A DNA stretch of 64,000 nt, from contig NZ_FNBE01000016.1 in NCBI RefSeq assembly GCF_900102195.1, forward strand, positions 107,450 through 171,449. Direction: 5' to 3'. The stretch is from Pseudonocardia oroxyli (GTDB lineage: Bacteria > Actinomycetota > Actinomycetes > Mycobacteriales > Pseudonocardiaceae). The position numbers were made by a program, and so were the translations under genes. Each line of letters begins with the position of its first letter. Within the stretch, counting starts at the first letter, position 1. Shown here in pieces: positions 16,500 to 24,437 of the stretch. The notes beneath the pieces were generated by a model. That model searched no databases and was not told where the DNA came from. It saw nothing but the letters and a program-made list of their open reading frames with translations.

Positions 16500-17722
16500 G
16501 GGTGGACGAGAAGGAGCTGGCCGACTACGCGGACACCGCGCGCAAGTGGCTGGCCGAGAACCTGCCGCCACGGGGCGATGCCGCGGGCCGCTCCGTGGCG
16601 GTGTTCCACGACCTGCCCTTCGACGAGGAGCGGGCGCTGCTGGAGCGGATCCAGGAGTGGTTGCGGGTCAAGTTCGACGCCGGGTACGGAGCGATCTCGT
16701 GGCCCGTCGAGCAGGGCGGCGCGGGGCTGTCCGCCCTGCACGAGGAGGCGTTCGCCGAGGTGGAGCGCCAGTTCGCCCATCCCGGCCAGCACGAGCTCAC
16801 GTCGGTGTCGACCGAGCTGATCGCGCCGACGGTGCAGCTGTTCGGCACCGACGCCCAGAAGGAACGGCTGGTGCGGCCGCTGCTGCGCGGGGAGGCGCTG
16901 GCGTGTCAGCTGTTCTCCGAGCCGTCGGCGGGCTCGGACCTGGCCGGGCTCTCGACCCGGGCGGCGCGAGACGGCGACTCCTGGGTCGTCACCGGGCAGA
17001 AGGTCTGGAGCTCGGGTGCGCAGTTCGCCGGGTGGGGCGAGCTCATCGCCCGCACCGACCCGGACGTGCCGAAGCACAAGGGGCTCACGGCGTTCCTGCT
17101 GCCGATGGACACCCCCGGGGTGGACGTGCGGCCGCTGCGGCAGATGTCGGGTGGCTCGTCGTTCTGCGAGGTGTTCCTCGACGAGGTCCGGATCCCGGAC
17201 TCGCTGCGCCTCGGCGAGGTCGGCGGCGGATGGGGGGTCACGCTGGCCACGCTCGGGTTCGAGCGCGGCAGCTCCGGGGCGAACGTCGACCTGGGCGGTG
17301 GCTTCACCCAGCTCGTGGCGGACGCGCGCGCACTCGGCCGGACGGGGGACGCCGAGGTGCGTCGCGCGCTGGCGGACGTGTGGGTCGCGGAGAGGATCGC
17401 CGCCCTGTCGACGCAACGGGACCGCGAGACCCGCCTGGCGGGCGGCGAACCGGGACCGATCGGCTCGCTGCGCAAGCTGGCCTGGGCCACGAGGCTCAAG
17501 CTGGTGTCCGACGCGGCGGCGACCGTGCTGGGCCCCCGCCTGGTCGCCGACGCGGCCGACGGCACCTACCGCTGGACCGAGCACTACCTGGGCGCGCCGG
17601 GCTACCGGATCGCGGGCGGGTCGGACGAGGTGCAGCGCACGATCATCGCGGAGCGCCTGTTGGGGCTACCGCCCGAGCCCCGCGCGGACCGCGGTGTGGC
17701 GTGGAAGGACATCCCGAGATGA
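16496..17722 (+). CDS. Acyl-CoA dehydrogenase family protein
   Basis: A 408-residue flavoprotein of the acyl-CoA dehydrogenase fold. The FAD/substrate segments LFSEPSAGSDLAGL (about residue 140), WVVTGQKVWSSGA and the C-terminal GGSDEVQRTIIAERLLGL are clear. It would introduce a 2,3-double bond into a CoA thioester, passing electrons to an electron-transfer flavoprotein. It is tightly packed between two SDR genes with four-base overlaps on both sides. The length and the lone full-size nature indicate a homomeric enzyme, unlike the paired ACADs downstream. The substrate is unknown. Confidence 0.9.
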   Translation: MRVDEKELADYADTARKWLAENLPPRGDAAGRSVAVFHDLPFDEERALLERIQEWLRVKFDAGYGAISWPVEQGGAGLSALHEEAFAEVERQFAHPGQHELTSVSTELIAPTVQLFGTDAQKERLVRPLLRGEALACQLFSEPSAGSDLAGLSTRAARDGDSWVVTGQKVWSSGAQFAGWGELIARTDPDVPKHKGLTAFLLPMDTPGVDVRPLRQMSGGSSFCEVFLDEVRIPDSLRLGEVGGGWGVTLATLGFERGSSGANVDLGGGFTQLVADARALGRTGDAEVRRALADVWVAERIAALSTQRDRETRLAGGEPGPIGSLRKLAWATRLKLVSDAAATVLGPRLVADAADGTYRWTEHYLGAPGYRIAGGSDEVQRTIIAERLLGLPPEPRADRGVAWKDIPR

Positions 17723-18510
17723 GTATCGAGCAGGCCGTGGCCGCCGCGCGCGCCACGGAGCAACCCCTCGCGGGCCGGACCGCCCTGGTGACCGGCGGCT
17801 CGCGCGGGCTGGGCCGGGAGATCGCGATCGGCTTCGCCGCCGCGGGCGCGGACGTGGCCGTGGTGTCGCGCAAGAAGGACGCCTGCGAGGCACTGGCCGA
17901 GGAGCTGGCCGCCGCGACGGGTCGCCGGGTCACCGCGCACGCCGCGCACGTCGGGGACTGGGACCGGCTGGGCACCCTCCTCGACGAGGTCGAGGAGGCT
18001 CTCGGCCCGGTGGACGTACTGGTCAACAACGCGGGGATCGCGCCCACGTACCCGAGCCTCGACGAGGTGTCGGAGGAGCTGTTCGACAAGGTCTTCGCGG
18101 TGAACGTGAAGGGCCCGTTCCGGCTGCTCGCCGCGGCGGGGAGGCGCATGGCGGCCCGCGGGGGAGGGGCGATGCTGAACATCTCCTCGATGGGCTCGCA
18201 GCGCCCCACCGCGGGCGACCTGCCCTACACGGCGGCGAAGTCGGCGTTGAACACCCTGACCGCCGGGTTCGCCCAGGAGTACGGGCCGTCGGTGCGGGTG
18301 AACTCGATCCTCGCCGGGCCGTTCGCCACGGACATCAGCAGGTCCTGGGACCCGGCCGCGGTCGAGCGGATGGCGCGGGACTGGCCGTCGAAGCGGGTGG
18401 GGGAGCCGTCGGAGATCGTCGGCGCCGCGCTCTACCTCTGCGGCCCGCACGCCGGCTACACGACCGGCGCCCTGCTCGCCGTCGACGGCGGACGGCTGGC
18501 CGCGCCGTGA
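17719..18510 (+). CDS. SDR-family oxidoreductase
   Basis: A 263-residue short-chain dehydrogenase: TGGSRGLGREIA, VSRKKDAC at strand 2 (basic, NADP-compatible), NNAGIAPTYP, NISSMGSQ, YTAAK and a shortened end (LLAVDGGRLAAP). It is the third intact SDR of the island, but has little in common with the other two beyond the fold, so the pathway probably has several distinct alcohol or hydroxyacyl-CoA oxidation steps. It overlaps its neighbours by four bases on both sides and is part of the crotonase-to-ACAD operon. Confidence 0.9.
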   Translation: MSIEQAVAAARATEQPLAGRTALVTGGSRGLGREIAIGFAAAGADVAVVSRKKDACEALAEELAAATGRRVTAHAAHVGDWDRLGTLLDEVEEALGPVDVLVNNAGIAPTYPSLDEVSEELFDKVFAVNVKGPFRLLAAAGRRMAARGGGAMLNISSMGSQRPTAGDLPYTAAKSALNTLTAGFAQEYGPSVRVNSILAGPFATDISRSWDPAAVERMARDWPSKRVGEPSEIVGAALYLCGPHAGYTTGALLAVDGGRLAAP

Positions 18511-18929
18511 TCGCCGGGAGGACGACGGTCGACGACGCGCTGTTCGTCGAGACCCCCGAGGGACCCGCGCTGCGGGGCAGCCGCTGCGCGGGCTGCGGCG
18601 CCCACACCTTCCCCGTGCAGGACGGCTGCCCGCGGTGCACCGGATCGTCCATGGTGGACGTGACGCTCGCGCGGACCGGGACCCTCTGGTCCTGGACCTC
18701 GCAGGGCTTCACCCCCAAGGCGCCCTACACGGGCACCGCCGCCTACGAGCCCTACGCCGTGGCGTACGTCGAGCTGCCCGGGCAGCTGATCGTGGAGACC
18801 CGGCTCGTCGAGACGGACCCGGAGAAGCTCGAGATCGGAATGCCCATGGAGCTGGTGTTGACCCCCTTCCGGGACGACGGGTCCGGGGAACCCGTGCACA
18901 CGTTCGCCTTCGTGGGGGTGTCGTCATGA
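18507..18929 (+). CDS. DUF35/OB-fold zinc-ribbon protein
   Basis: A 140-residue acyl-CoA-associated OB-fold protein. The N-terminal rubredoxin-like zinc ribbon has Cys27, Cys30, Cys41 and Cys44 (RCAGCGAHTF, then GCPRC). The OB fold follows with the usual GTLWSWTSQGF and PYAVAYVEL strands. DUF35 proteins bind CoA thioesters and partner a thiolase-like protein, as in ChsH2/Ltp2 of steroid side-chain degradation. The next gene, coupled by ATGA overlap, is such a thiolase-like protein, so the two very probably form one complex. Confidence 0.9.
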   Translation: MIAGRTTVDDALFVETPEGPALRGSRCAGCGAHTFPVQDGCPRCTGSSMVDVTLARTGTLWSWTSQGFTPKAPYTGTAAYEPYAVAYVELPGQLIVETRLVETDPEKLEIGMPMELVLTPFRDDGSGEPVHTFAFVGVSS

Positions 18930-20071
18930 GCGAGGTCGCGATCGTCGGGATCGGCATGCACCGGTTCGGCCGCACCGAGGGGGTGTCCGGCCGGGCGCAG
19001 GCGGTCCACGCCGCCCGCGCCGCGCTGGCCGACGCGGGCCTGCGGTTCTCGGACATGCGGTTCGGCTTCGGCGGGTCGCACTCCGCGGGGGACGCGGACA
19101 CGCTGGTCTCCGAGCTGGGGCTGACCGGCCTGCCGTTCATCAACGTGGCGAACGGCTGCGCCACCGGCGGATCGGCGCTGATCGCGGCGGACGCGGCGAT
19201 CCGGTCCGGGCAGCACGACGTCGGAATCGTGATCGGGTTCGACAAGCACCCGCGCGGCGCGTTCAACACCGATCCCGCAGTCCATGGCATCGGGCCTTGG
19301 TACGGCGAGACCGGCATGATGATCACGACGCAGTTCTTCGGCATGAAGATCCAGCGCTACCTCCACGAGCACGACCTCAAGCCCGGGGCGCTCACCACGA
19401 TCGCGGAGAAGGCCTTCCGCAACGGCGCCCGCAACCCGATGGCGTGGCGGCGCACGGCGATCCCGGCCGCGGAGATCGAGGCCGCGCCGATGATCAGCCA
19501 CCCGCTGACCCAGTACATGTACTGCTCGCCCGCCGAGGGCGCCGTCGCGCTGGTGCTGTGCCGCGCGGACAAGGCCCGCGAGTACACCGATCGGCCGGTG
19601 TTCCTCCAGGGCGCGGCCTTCCGCAGCAGGCGGTACGGCTCGTTCGAGGTCTTCTCGCCGTGGCTGGCCACGGACCGGGCGGACTCGCCGACCGTCGAGG
19701 CGTCCGCGGCGGCGTTCGCCGCGGCGGGGATCGCGCCGTCCGAGGTGGACGTGGCGCAGATCCAGGACACCGAGACCGGCGCGGAGCTGATGCACATGGC
19801 CGAGACCGGCCTGTGTGCCCACGGCGAACAGGAGGACCTGATCGCCTCGGGCGCCACCGCGATCGAGGGCCGCCTGCCGGTCAACACCGACGGCGGCTGC
19901 ATCGCCAACGGCGAGCCCATCGGGGCGTCCGGGCTGCGGCAGGTCTACGAGAACGTGCTGCAGCTGCGCGGGGACGCGGGCGAGCACCAGGTACCGGGGG
20001 ACCCGCGCGTCGGGTTCACCCACGTCTACGGGGCGCCGGGCATCTCCGCCTGCACGGTCCTGACCCGCTAG
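18926..20071 (+). CDS. Thiolase-like/lipid-transfer protein lacking the GHP histidine
   Basis: A 381-residue thiolase-fold protein of the SCP2-thiolase/Ltp branch. The nucleophile-type Cys is kept in NVANGCATGG. At the second catalytic site, where thiolases have GHPxGA, it reads ANGEPIGASG, with Glu replacing His; the upstream HD motif is also altered (IQDTETGAELM). Canonical thiolysis is therefore questionable. Together with the DUF35 partner encoded just upstream it may act as a retro-aldolase (Ltp2-like) or a specialised thiolase cleaving a branched beta-keto- or beta-hydroxyacyl-CoA. The acceptor chemistry is inferred. Confidence 0.85.
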   Translation: MSEVAIVGIGMHRFGRTEGVSGRAQAVHAARAALADAGLRFSDMRFGFGGSHSAGDADTLVSELGLTGLPFINVANGCATGGSALIAADAAIRSGQHDVGIVIGFDKHPRGAFNTDPAVHGIGPWYGETGMMITTQFFGMKIQRYLHEHDLKPGALTTIAEKAFRNGARNPMAWRRTAIPAAEIEAAPMISHPLTQYMYCSPAEGAVALVLCRADKAREYTDRPVFLQGAAFRSRRYGSFEVFSPWLATDRADSPTVEASAAAFAAAGIAPSEVDVAQIQDTETGAELMHMAETGLCAHGEQEDLIASGATAIEGRLPVNTDGGCIANGEPIGASGLRQVYENVLQLRGDAGEHQVPGDPRVGFTHVYGAPGISACTVLTR

Positions 20072-20081
20072 GAGCACGGAC

Positions 20082-21392
20082 ATGAGTTGGGGATTCGAGA
20101 ACGACCCCGAGCTCCAGGAGGAGCTCGACTGGGTCGAGGAGTTCGTCCGGGACGAGATCGAGCCCGTGGACCAGGTCATCGAGCACGCGTGGAACCCGCG
20201 GGACCCGGTGCGCAACGCGCTGATCAAGCCGCTGCAGCAGCGGGTCCGCGAGCGCAAGCTGTGGGCGGCGCACCTCGGACCGGAGCTGGGCGGGCCCGGC
20301 TACGGGCAGCTGCGGCTGGCGCTGCTGAACGAGAAGCTGGGCCGCACGCACTCGGGGCCGGTGGTGTTCGGCTGCCAGGCCCCGGACTCCGGCAACGCGG
20401 AGATCCTGGCCCACTACGGCACCGACCACCTGAAGAAGACCTACCTCGAACCGCTGATCGAGGGCGAGATCGTCTCGTGCTTCTCGATGACGGAGCCGCA
20501 CGGCGGCTCGGACCCGACCGGGTTCCGCACCACGGCGGTGCTCGACGGCGACGAGTGGGTCATCAACGGGGAGAAGTGGTTCTCCTCCCACGCGCTCTGG
20601 GCCGAGTTCCTCATCGTCATGGCGGTCACCGAGCCGGACGCGCCCGCGCACAAGTCGATGTCGATGTTCGTCGTCCCTGCGGACACCCCCGGCATCGAGC
20701 GGGTTCGGGACGTGTCGGTCTGGGGCCACGACGAGCCGGTCGGCAGCCACAACCACCTGCGCTACACCGACGTCCGGATCCCGGCCGAGAACCTCCTCGG
20801 CGAGCGCGGCCAGGCCTTCGCGGTCGCGCAGACCCGCCTCGGCGGCGGGCGGATCCACCACGCCATGCGCACGGTCGGGCTGGTGCAGTCGGCGTTCGAG
20901 ATGATGACCCGCCGCGCGGTGTCGCGGACGACCAAGGGCTCGCGGCTGGCGGACAAGCAGCTGGTGCAGGAGATGATCGCGGACTCCTGGATCCAGATCG
21001 AGCAGTTCCGGCTGCTGGTGCTGCGCACGGCCTGGCGGATCGACCGCTACAACGACTACCGGCGCGTGCGCGCGGACATCTCGGCGGTCAAGGCGGCCAT
21101 GCCCAAGGTGCTGCTCGACGTCGCCGGGCGGGCGATCCAGATCCACGGCTCGCTGGGCATCTCCAAGGAGCTGCCCTTCGGCAAGTGGGTCATGGAGTCC
21201 TTCCACATGGGGCTCGCGGACGGCGCGACGGAGGTGCACAAGGTGAACCTCGCCCAGTTCCTGCTCCGGGGCACCGAGCCCGACGACGGGCTGTTCCCGC
21301 CCTACATCCTGCCCACCCGTCGCGCGGAGGCGCAGGCGCGTTTCGCGGAGATCCTGAGCGCGGCGGCGGACGACGGGGACGATCCGGCATGA
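20082..21392 (+). CDS. Acyl-CoA dehydrogenase family protein (first of a pair)
   Basis: A 436-residue acyl-CoA dehydrogenase. FAD and substrate motifs: SMTEPHGGSDPTGFRTTA (about residue 135), WVINGEKWFSSHA, GGGRIHHAMRTVG and the late IQIHGSLGISKELPFGKW. It starts at an ATG preceded by GGAGCA, ten bases after the thiolase stop. The next gene is a second, shorter ACAD overlapping by four bases. Adjacent ACAD pairs of this kind in actinobacteria form alpha2beta2 enzymes acting on CoA esters of steroid or cyclic side chains, so this is probably the larger partner. The pairing is inferred from adjacency and length. Confidence 0.88.
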   Translation: MSWGFENDPELQEELDWVEEFVRDEIEPVDQVIEHAWNPRDPVRNALIKPLQQRVRERKLWAAHLGPELGGPGYGQLRLALLNEKLGRTHSGPVVFGCQAPDSGNAEILAHYGTDHLKKTYLEPLIEGEIVSCFSMTEPHGGSDPTGFRTTAVLDGDEWVINGEKWFSSHALWAEFLIVMAVTEPDAPAHKSMSMFVVPADTPGIERVRDVSVWGHDEPVGSHNHLRYTDVRIPAENLLGERGQAFAVAQTRLGGGRIHHAMRTVGLVQSAFEMMTRRAVSRTTKGSRLADKQLVQEMIADSWIQIEQFRLLVLRTAWRIDRYNDYRRVRADISAVKAAMPKVLLDVAGRAIQIHGSLGISKELPFGKWVMESFHMGLADGATEVHKVNLAQFLLRGTEPDDGLFPPYILPTRRAEAQARFAEILSAAADDGDDPA

Positions 21393-22507
21393 GCCTGCGA
21401 CTCACCCCGGACGCCGACGCCGAGGACCTCCGCCAGGTCGTCCGGGACTTCCTGGCGCGGCACGGGGACACGGAGGCGGTGTTCGGCGGGCTCGAGCACG
21501 GCTGGGACGCCGAGGTCTGGCGTCGTTTCGCCACCGAGCTCGGCGTCGTCGGGCTCGACGTCCCGGAGGAGCACGGCGGCGCGGGGGCGACGTTCCGCGA
21601 GGTCGCCGTCGTCGCCGAGGAGCTGGGGCGCTCACTCGTGCGGCTGCCGTGGTTCTCCACCGCGGTCCTCGGGGTGGGTGTGCTGCTGCACGCGGACGCG
21701 CCCGACCTGCTCGCGGAGCTGGCGTCCGGCCAGGTCACCGCCACCCTCGCCTACCTGGAGGGGTTCGACGGCTGGGATCCCGACGCCGTGGGCACGGTCG
21801 CGGAGCCCGACGGTCCCGACGGTCCCGACGGCTCCGACGGCTGGCGGCTGTCCGGCGCGAAGACGCTCGTGCTGGAGGGCGACACCGCGAACGTACTGCT
21901 CGTCGTGGCGACGGTGGCCGGGGAGCCCGCGATCTTCCTGGTCGACGAGGGTGCCGCGGGCCTCGTGCGGCGGCCGTTGCCGACCCTCGACCCCACCCGC
22001 CCCCTCGCGGAGCTGCTGTTCGACGGCGCCCCCGCCACGCTGGTCGCGGGAGGTGCCCGGGCGATCGTGCCGAAGGTCCTCGACCGCGCCCGTGCCGCGT
22101 TGGCCGCGGAGCAGGCCGGCGGGGCCGCCGCCGCGCTGGACATGGCGGTCGCCTACGCCGCCCAACGCCTGCAGTTCGGCCGACCGATCGCGACCTTCCA
22201 GGCGATCAAGCACCGCTGCGCCGACATGGCGGTACGGGTGGAGGCCGCGCGGTCCGCCGCGCTCTGGGCCGCCGCGGCGGCCGCCGACGCCCCCGACGAG
22301 CTCCCGGTCGCCGCCGCGACGGCCGCGCTGGTCTGCGGGGAGGCCTACACCTGGGTGGCGGGGGAGACGGTGCAGGTGCACGGTGGGATCGGCTTCACCT
22401 GGGAGCATCCGGCCCACCTGCACGTACGGCGCGCCGCCACGGGCGCCGCGCTGTTCGACACCGCCGCCGCGAGCCGCGACACCCTGCTCCACCAGCTGGG
22501 AGTGTGA
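21389..22507 (+). CDS. Acyl-CoA dehydrogenase family protein (second of a pair)
   Basis: A 372-residue, diverged acyl-CoA dehydrogenase subunit. The FAD-binding C-terminal segment is kept (AAQRLQFGRPIATFQAIKHRCADM, and VQVHGGIGFTWEHPAHLHVRRA), but the middle domain is loose and contains a Pro-Asp-Gly repeat near residues 140-151. The usual catalytic-glutamate helix is not obvious. It overlaps the preceding ACAD gene and probably supplies FAD-binding residues in a heteromer. It is the last gene of the crotonase operon before the TetR regulator. Confidence 0.85.
   Translation: MSLRLTPDADAEDLRQVVRDFLARHGDTEAVFGGLEHGWDAEVWRRFATELGVVGLDVPEEHGGAGATFREVAVVAEELGRSLVRLPWFSTAVLGVGVLLHADAPDLLAELASGQVTATLAYLEGFDGWDPDAVGTVAEPDGPDGPDGSDGWRLSGAKTLVLEGDTANVLLVVATVAGEPAIFLVDEGAAGLVRRPLPTLDPTRPLAELLFDGAPATLVAGGARAIVPKVLDRARAALAAEQAGGAAAALDMAVAYAAQRLQFGRPIATFQAIKHRCADMAVRVEAARSAALWAAAAAADAPDELPVAAATAALVCGEAYTWVAGETVQVHGGIGFTWEHPAHLHVRRAATGAALFDTAAASRDTLLHQLGV
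21806..21841 (+). repeat. Four 9-base tandem repeats inside the second paired ACAD gene
   Basis: Four in-frame copies of a CCCGACGGT-type unit encode three Pro-Asp-Gly and one Ser-Asp-Gly. The region lies in a loop between conserved blocks, so unit gain or loss would keep the frame. It looks like a slippage-generated linker. Confidence 0.7.
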
Positions 22508-22598
22508 GCGCATGGCGCGTACTCCACGAAGTCGAGGTGAACCCGGTTCGGGTCCTCCGGCTACGCTGGCCCTCGTAGCGGCCCGAGGGAGTGATCGT

Positions 22599-23261
22599 GT
22601 GAGCATCGAGGCATTGACCGACGCGTCGGACGGGCCACGGTCGAAGCGGCCCGCCATCCTGGCCGCGGCCGTGGAGTGCTTCGGCGAGCTGGGGTACGAG
22701 GCCACCAAGTGGTCCGAGGTCGCGGACCGGGTGGGGATCGGGCAGACGGCGCTCTACCACTACTTCGAGTCCAAGGCGCACTGCCTGCTCACGATCATGC
22801 GGCTCGGCCTGCGCAACTCCGACGCGGCGTTCCGCCGGGCCACCGAGGACTCGCCCACCGCGGTGGCGGCGCTGCGGGCCGGCGCGGCGGCGGCCTATGC
22901 GCTGTCACCGCAGGAGGTTCAGCAGAACCGGATCCTGCAGGCCAACATCGCCCTGCTGGCGAACGCCCGGTCCTCCGAGCGCGAGGAGACCGAGCGGCTG
23001 GCCTGTCGTGAGCTGGTCGCCCGGGTGGAGCGCAACTGGGTGGACCTGATCGAGCGGGGCGCCCGGTCCGGGGAGTTCCCGGCGCACGACCCGGTCATCA
23101 TGTCGCGCACCGTGCTCGGCCTGCTGGTCAGCGTGTGGCGCTGGTACCGGCCGGGTGGATCGCAGTCCCTGCCCGCGGTCTCGGAGTTCCTCGTGGACTG
23201 CACCGTCCGGATGGTCGTGGGGGAGCTGCCCGCGACGGAGGCCACTGCCGCCGCGAGCTGA
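22599..23261 (+). CDS. TetR-family regulator, likely repressor of the island
   Basis: A 220-residue regulator. The N-terminal helix-turn-helix is clear: ILAAAVECFGELGYEATKWSEVADRVGIGQTALYHYFESK. The rest is a helical ligand-binding domain. GTG 22599 is preceded by GAGGGAG; an earlier in-frame ATG at 22512 would add 29 residues of non-homologous low-complexity sequence. It lies between the ACAD operon (operator D) and the SnoaL-like operon (operator E). TetR proteins of beta-oxidation islands (KstR, KstR2 types) typically bind CoA thioesters and release palindromic sites. The five TGA-N7-TCAGTTC sites around it are the natural targets. Confidence 0.88.
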   Translation: MSIEALTDASDGPRSKRPAILAAAVECFGELGYEATKWSEVADRVGIGQTALYHYFESKAHCLLTIMRLGLRNSDAAFRRATEDSPTAVAALRAGAAAAYALSPQEVQQNRILQANIALLANARSSEREETERLACRELVARVERNWVDLIERGARSGEFPAHDPVIMSRTVLGLLVSVWRWYRPGGSQSLPAVSEFLVDCTVRMVVGELPATEATAAAS

Positions 23262-23307
23262 CCGGCCCTTGTCGGCGGTCGCTCGGCGGATTACAGTCGA
23301 GATACCG

Positions 23308-23327
23308 AATTGAACTCAACTCAGTTC
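23308..23327 (+). promoter_or_regulatory. Island operator E (TGA-N7-TCAGTTC)
   Basis: AATTGA, seven bases, TCAGTTC, 27 bases before the first SnoaL-like ATG (23355). It would control the SnoaL-SnoaL-EthD-ligase unit immediately downstream of the TetR gene. Confidence 0.6.
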
Positions 23328-23354
23328 AGGCCGGTCGTCAGGGAGGACGGCTTC

Positions 23355-23720
23355 ATGATCATCGAGGAGTACTACACCCGGCTGGACGGCCCCGAGCCGC
23401 TCTCGGCGCTCGATCTCGCCGAGCCGGACATCGCGTTCCTGATCGCGCTTCCCGGCGCGGAGGTGACGGGCGACGGGCACGCGGACCTCCAGGACTACAT
23501 CGAGGGTCGTCCCGCCGTGGGGCGGCGACACACCGTGCTGCGGCGCAGCGTCGACGGCGACCTGGAGATGGTCTACGGCGTCATCACCGAGGGGGACGGG
23601 CGGGGCACCGGATCGTTCTCGTCGGTCGCCCTGATCTCCCCCGACAAGCGGGTCGCGCGCTACCAGGCCTTCTTCCACCCGGGTTTCGGCATGTTCCCCC
23701 TGCCCGGGGGCGCGGCGTGA
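23355..23720 (+). CDS. SnoaL-like/nuclear transport factor 2-fold protein
   Basis: A 121-residue small alpha+beta protein with an NTF2/SnoaL-like pattern: an initial helix (MIIEEYYTRLDG), acidic turn, DLQDYIEGRPAVGRRH, and paired C-terminal strands (SSVALISPDKRVARYQAFFHPGF). Such proteins act as cyclases, isomerases or hydratases on cyclic substrates, or only bind ligands. ATG 23355 is preceded by AGGGAGGACGG; a longer frame begins inside operator E and is not used. It is coupled to a second SnoaL-like gene by GTGA overlap, suggesting a heterodimer. Confidence 0.7.
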   Translation: MIIEEYYTRLDGPEPLSALDLAEPDIAFLIALPGAEVTGDGHADLQDYIEGRPAVGRRHTVLRRSVDGDLEMVYGVITEGDGRGTGSFSSVALISPDKRVARYQAFFHPGFGMFPLPGGAA

Positions 23721-24082
23721 GCGCCGCGGTCCTGACCCGGTGGTTCGCCGTCATGGACTCGGACACACCCGAGGACATCCTCGACATGATCGCCCCGGAG
23801 TTCCGGTTCTCGATCGTCTTCGGGACCGGCGGCGGTGAGGCCCGCGACTTCGCGGGCGGCCGCGAGGCGATGGAGGGCTACCTCGCCCAGCGCGAGAAGA
23901 GCGTCCTCACCCACCACGTCCTGTCCTCGGCCACGGTCGGCAGCGACGAGCACGTCCTCGGCCAGGCCCGTCGCGGTGCGGACTTCGAGTCGACCTTCGT
24001 CGCCGTCGCCCGGATCGATGCGGACGGGAAGGTGGCCGCGTTGATGATCGGCCGTTCCCCGTTGCTCGACATCGAGGCCTGA
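23717..24082 (+). CDS. SnoaL-like/nuclear transport factor 2-fold protein, second copy
   Basis: A 121-residue protein exactly as long as the preceding one but more typical of the SnoaL fold: LTRWFAVMDSDTPEDILDMIAPEFRFSIVF, a GGREAMEGYLAQ helix and closing strands (FVAVARIDADGKVAALMIGR). It starts with a GTG overlapping the previous stop. The pair probably arose by duplication and divergence or forms a two-subunit barrel. The enzymatic activity is not known. Confidence 0.75.
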   Translation: MSAAVLTRWFAVMDSDTPEDILDMIAPEFRFSIVFGTGGGEARDFAGGREAMEGYLAQREKSVLTHHVLSSATVGSDEHVLGQARRGADFESTFVAVARIDADGKVAALMIGRSPLLDIEA

Positions 24083-24106
24083 GTCATCCCGCAGAAGGAG
24101 CCAGCC

Positions 24107-24427
24107 ATGTTCAACCTCGCCCTGCTCGCCGCCCGGCCCTCGGACTGGACGCACGAGCAGTTCATCACCTGGTGGCGTGGTGAGCACGCCGAGGTCACCT
24201 ACCCCCTTCCGGGCCTGCGCGCCTGGCGCCACACCGCGGTGTCCAGCGCGCTGGAGCCGCGCTCGGAGGGCTGGGACGGCCTGTCCGTGCTCAGCTTCGA
24301 CGACGAGGCCGCCGCCCGCGCCGCCCTCGCCAGCGAGGAGTGGCAGGCCGCGATCAAGCACGTCGGCTCCATGCGGGGCAAGCGCATCGCCCTGCTCGGG
24401 GACGAGCGCGAGATGTTCCGGGCGTGA
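24107..24427 (+). CDS. EthD-domain protein
   Basis: A 106-residue dimeric alpha+beta-barrel protein of the EthD family: FNLALLAARPSDWTHEQFITWWRGEHAEVT is the family start, with HEQF..WW..EH as the usual core. EthD proteins accompany ether- or acid-degrading oxygenases, and some catalyse decarboxylation or cyclisation. Here it is placed between two SnoaL-like proteins and an acyl-CoA synthetase. GAAGGAG precedes the ATG. The role in this pathway is unknown, but the fold and island membership suggest a small-molecule enzyme. Confidence 0.8.
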   Translation: MFNLALLAARPSDWTHEQFITWWRGEHAEVTYPLPGLRAWRHTAVSSALEPRSEGWDGLSVLSFDDEAAARAALASEEWQAAIKHVGSMRGKRIALLGDEREMFRA

Positions 24428-24437
24428 GGGGGCGACC

